Below are positions 62,141-64,000 of a stretch of DNA of 64,000 nt, in pieces. Numbering within the stretch: position 1 is the first letter of the stretch; each line of letters begins with the position of its first letter. Source of the DNA: Dehalococcoidia bacterium (GTDB lineage: Bacteria; Chloroflexota; Dehalococcoidia; Bin125); NCBI GenBank assembly GCA_022822855.1, contig JAJDYG010000016.1, forward strand, positions 62,001-126,000, in the 5' to 3' direction. The position numbers were made by a program, and so were the translations under genes. The notes beneath the pieces are model-generated. The model did no database searches. It was not told the origin of the DNA and worked only from the letters and a program-made list of their open reading frames with translations.

Positions 62141-63070
62141 CTAGCGTCCGACCACAGCGCGCAAGGCGAATAGCGCGTTGGCAGGCCGCTCGGCGATCCG
62201 GCGCATCAGGTAGGGATACCAGCGCTCGCCGTAGGGAATGCTCATTCGCAGCCGTTCGCCTCGACCCCGCATCGCCGACCCCAACTCGGGTCGCACTCCG
62301 TAGAGCATCTGGAACTCCCAATAGCCGATGGTCGGGCGTTCGTCGGCCAGGCGGCGGGCCGCACGGTGCAGGACCGGATCGTGCGTGGCCACGCCGACAT
62401 CGGCTCCGGCCTGCCAAAGTTGCTCCAACAGCGCGATGTAGGCCCGCCGGATCGGCCCAGCGCCGCTATGCGCGATCCGGCTCGGTTCGCTGTACGCGCC
62501 CTTGACCAGCCGCACTCGCGCGATGCCTTCCTCGATCAGCGCTTGGGCATCCTCAGGCGTGCGACGCAGATACGCCTGCAACGCCACACCGGTCACGTCC
62601 GATCTCGCAGCCGCAGCGCGGTACAGCGCCAGCGTTGCATCCACGGTGTCCGACGCCTCCATGTCGAGCTCGACTCGCACGCCGTGTTCCGCCGCTGTCT
62701 CGACAATGGCCAGCAGGCCCCGTTCGGCCGTCTGATGCGAGATTCCCAGGCCCAGAAGCGTCGGCTTGACCCCCATCCGCGCATCGAGATCGGAGACCTC
62801 TCCGATCGCGGCCGCCAGCGCGCAGTATTCGTCGACCGCTTGCTGGGCTTCGCCCGGATCGGTGACCGCCTCTCCCAGGAAGGAGAACTTCGCGTTTGCG
62901 CCAACGACGCCGTCCTCGCTCCGCGACAGTCGCTGCGCCACGGTCAGCGCGTCGGTCCGCTCGTCGCCGGCGACGAAACGACGCACCAACGGGCGCTCGA
63001 CTCCGGCGGCCCGGGCGCCGCGTTCGGCCCAGTCCTGTTTCGACAGCCAGATCAGCCCCGGCCGCAGCAT
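62141..63070 (-). CDS. Proline dehydrogenase
   Basis: The 309-residue FAD enzyme oxidises proline to pyrroline-5-carboxylate. The barrel signatures are visible: GVKPTLLGLGIS, RVELDMEASDTVDATLALY, ALQAYLRRTPEDA, RVRLVKGAY, GVATHDPVL and WEFQMLYGVRPEL, then RMSIPYGERWYPYLMRRIAERP, here the arginine pair binds the carboxylate. It is the short single-domain type without a fused P5C dehydrogenase. ATG 63070 (MLRPGLIWLSKQ) is chosen; the longer open frame upstream is antisense to the next gene. It is followed by the enolase-superfamily gene on the same strand. Confidence 0.93.
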   Translation of the reverse strand: MLRPGLIWLSKQDWAERGARAAGVERPLVRRFVAGDERTDALTVAQRLSRSEDGVVGANAKFSFLGEAVTDPGEAQQAVDEYCALAAAIGEVSDLDARMGVKPTLLGLGISHQTAERGLLAIVETAAEHGVRVELDMEASDTVDATLALYRAAAARSDVTGVALQAYLRRTPEDAQALIEEGIARVRLVKGAYSEPSRIAHSGAGPIRRAYIALLEQLWQAGADVGVATHDPVLHRAARRLADERPTIGYWEFQMLYGVRPELGSAMRGRGERLRMSIPYGERWYPYLMRRIAERPANALFALRAVVGR

Positions 63071-63202
63071 CGCACCCTCAAATTCCTCTTCGCTCACCGG
63101 GGCGCAGGCTAACAGCGATCCCACCGCTCCCCCGACGCTGCCGTTATTCTGCATCAACGCCGAGCACGGCGAGTCACTTCTGCGCAGCGACAAGGGAAAC
63201 CA

Positions 63203-63616
63203 ATGGCCAAGCAAGGCGTCGATCCGGACGAACTTACTCAACCGTTCTGGGACGCCGCAAACGAACAACGCCTCGTGATCCAGAACTGCGTCGACTGCGA
63301 TCGCTTGCAGCATCCGCCATCCAACACCTGCCGAGATTGTGACGACGGCGGGGCGCTTGAATGGAAGCAGGTCAGCGGGCGCGGCACGATCTACAACTAC
63401 GGCGTCGTCCACGACTGTCCCGTCCGCCTCCTGCAGGAGGACCAACCCTTCAACCTCGCCGTGATCATGCTCGACGACGATCCCGGTATCCAGATGTACT
63501 CGCACCTGCCCGGCGTGCCCGTCGACGACGTGCCGGTCGGCGCGGCTGTCGAGGTGATCTTCGAGCCGTCGGCCAACGGACAACTCGTGCCCGAGTGGCG
63601 CGTGATCGACGGCTGA
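63203..63616 (+). CDS. Zn-ribbon/OB-fold acyl-CoA-associated protein (DUF35)
   Basis: The 137-residue protein has an N-terminal helix (LTQPFWDAANEQRLVIQNC), a zinc ribbon with CVDCDRLQHPPSNTCRDC, here two CxxC pairs, and an OB fold (GRGTIYNYGVVHDC, then FNLAVIMLDD). Such proteins bind thiolase-like partners and channel acyl-CoA, as in Ltp2/DUF35 steroid aldolase complexes. A thiolase gene begins 42 bp downstream, which supports that pairing. Confidence 0.92.
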   Translation: MAKQGVDPDELTQPFWDAANEQRLVIQNCVDCDRLQHPPSNTCRDCDDGGALEWKQVSGRGTIYNYGVVHDCPVRLLQEDQPFNLAVIMLDDDPGIQMYSHLPGVPVDDVPVGAAVEVIFEPSANGQLVPEWRVIDG

Positions 63617-63658
63617 ACCGGATCGAGCCGGAGCCCCGTTCCGCGAGGAGTAGACACG

Positions 63659-64000
63659 ATGACAACGCCAACCGCACCCGACTCCATGTACCGCAACGAC
63701 GAAGGACTCGGGATCTGGGAGCACCGCGGCAAGGTCGCGGCCGTTGGCGTAGGCCATGCGCCGACCTCTCGACGCTGGGACGGCCGTCCCGAGACCTGCG
63801 TCGGCGCGATCACGATCGATGCGCTGCGCAAGGCGATTGACGACGCGGGCGTCGCGCCCGATCAAATCGACGGCCTGGTCGTCGTCCCCGTGACCACGAC
63901 CGGCGCGTTCTGGGAAGCGGGCAAGCCGCTTCCCATGGACGTGATCCAGAGCTTCAACCAGACCGACGACCCGCTCGACGGCATCGCCAAGCTCAGCGCC
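63659..64000 (+). CDS. Thiolase family protein (5' part only)
   Basis: The frame starts at ATG 63659 with GAGGAG eight bases upstream and stays open to the right edge, giving 114 residues. VAAVGVGHAPTSRR followed by ITIDALRKAIDDAGVAPDQIDGL is the usual N-terminus of SCP2-type thiolases. The catalytic Cys region lies outside the window. With the DUF35 protein it may form a thiolase or retro-aldolase complex on acyl-CoA substrates. Confidence 0.85.
   Translation, partial: MTTPTAPDSMYRNDEGLGIWEHRGKVAAVGVGHAPTSRRWDGRPETCVGAITIDALRKAIDDAGVAPDQIDGLVVVPVTTTGAFWEAGKPLPMDVIQSFNQTDDPLDGIAKLSA

Noticed and set aside
63071..63865. Long N-terminal extension of proline dehydrogenase
   Set aside because: The open frame continues upstream but is antisense to the DUF35 and thiolase genes; the normal family start is at 63070.
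1..64000. tRNA, rRNA, riboswitch or replication origin
   Set aside because: I looked for T-loop-like segments and for DnaA-box clusters and saw none convincing. A covariance-model search would be needed to rule out a divergent tRNA(Sec).

Overview
This window is high-GC bacterial chromosome, gene-dense, with no rRNA or tRNA gene that I could recognise and no prophage or insertion-sequence transposase. The gene content suggests a heterotrophic Chloroflexota of the Dehalococcoidia/SAR202 type: class III CoA-transferases, acyl-CoA dehydrogenase, luciferase-like and Baeyer-Villiger flavoenzymes, a Rieske oxygenase, an enolase-superfamily enzyme, a DUF1015 gene close to serA, and many short GC-rich hairpin repeats between genes. 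That assignment is inference from gene families, not from a marker phylogeny.

Layout. 1-4.2 kb: mismatch repair (mutL, cut by the left edge, and mutS). 4.3-6.8 kb: a NuoE/NuoF-like NADH-oxidising pair with unusual terminal domains. 7-13.2 kb: SMP-30 lactonase, SDR dehydrogenase, dienelactone hydrolase, a small membrane protein and a Tat-exported solute-binding lipoprotein. 13.2-15.6 kb: HAD protein, NrtS-type nitrate/nitrite transporter, a 47-residue basic protein and a DNA methyltransferase fused to an HNH nuclease. 15.6-23.5 kb: acyl-CoA dehydrogenase, a double CoA-transferase whose linker is a dispersed repeat, a PUA-like protein, a TPP enzyme and an amidase. 23.5-37.4 kb: housekeeping genes (rph, HIT/GalT protein, DUF1015, serA, class V aminotransferase, selA, LigB-like protein, mutS2, rarA). 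37.6-42 kb: NUDIX hydrolase, DinB, M16 lipoprotein peptidase. 42-51.3 kb: a possible membrane-lipid or steroid tailoring locus (membrane-anchored EEP phosphoesterase, FAD oxidoreductase, KshA/Neverland-like Rieske oxygenase, a GOLPH3-domain/cytochrome P450 fusion, RND/MMPL exporter). 51.4-56.2 kb: LLM flavoenzyme, Baeyer-Villiger monooxygenase, a hydrolase without its nucleophile. 56.2-60.7 kb: an ASCH protein and the Anbu proteasome-like cluster (ATP-grasp, alpha-E, Anbu). 61-64 kb: enolase-superfamily enzyme, proline dehydrogenase, Zn-ribbon/OB protein and the start of a thiolase.

The non-coding DNA is unusually structured. Four families of short hairpin repeats are scattered between genes, and one pair sits in frame inside a protein. 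Two copies of a small element with 18-bp terminal inverted repeats end exactly at the stop codons of neighbouring genes. Three intergenic regions carry degenerate decamers (TTCAGG, GTCAGR, TTCGG and TGATCGG variants) spaced 10 bp apart, about one helical turn. I found no established explanation for these arrays.

The strongest candidates for something undescribed are the GOLPH3-P450 fusion and its locus, the helix-phased decamer arrays, the in-frame repeat pair in the CoA-transferase, and the stop-codon-supplying inverted-repeat element.
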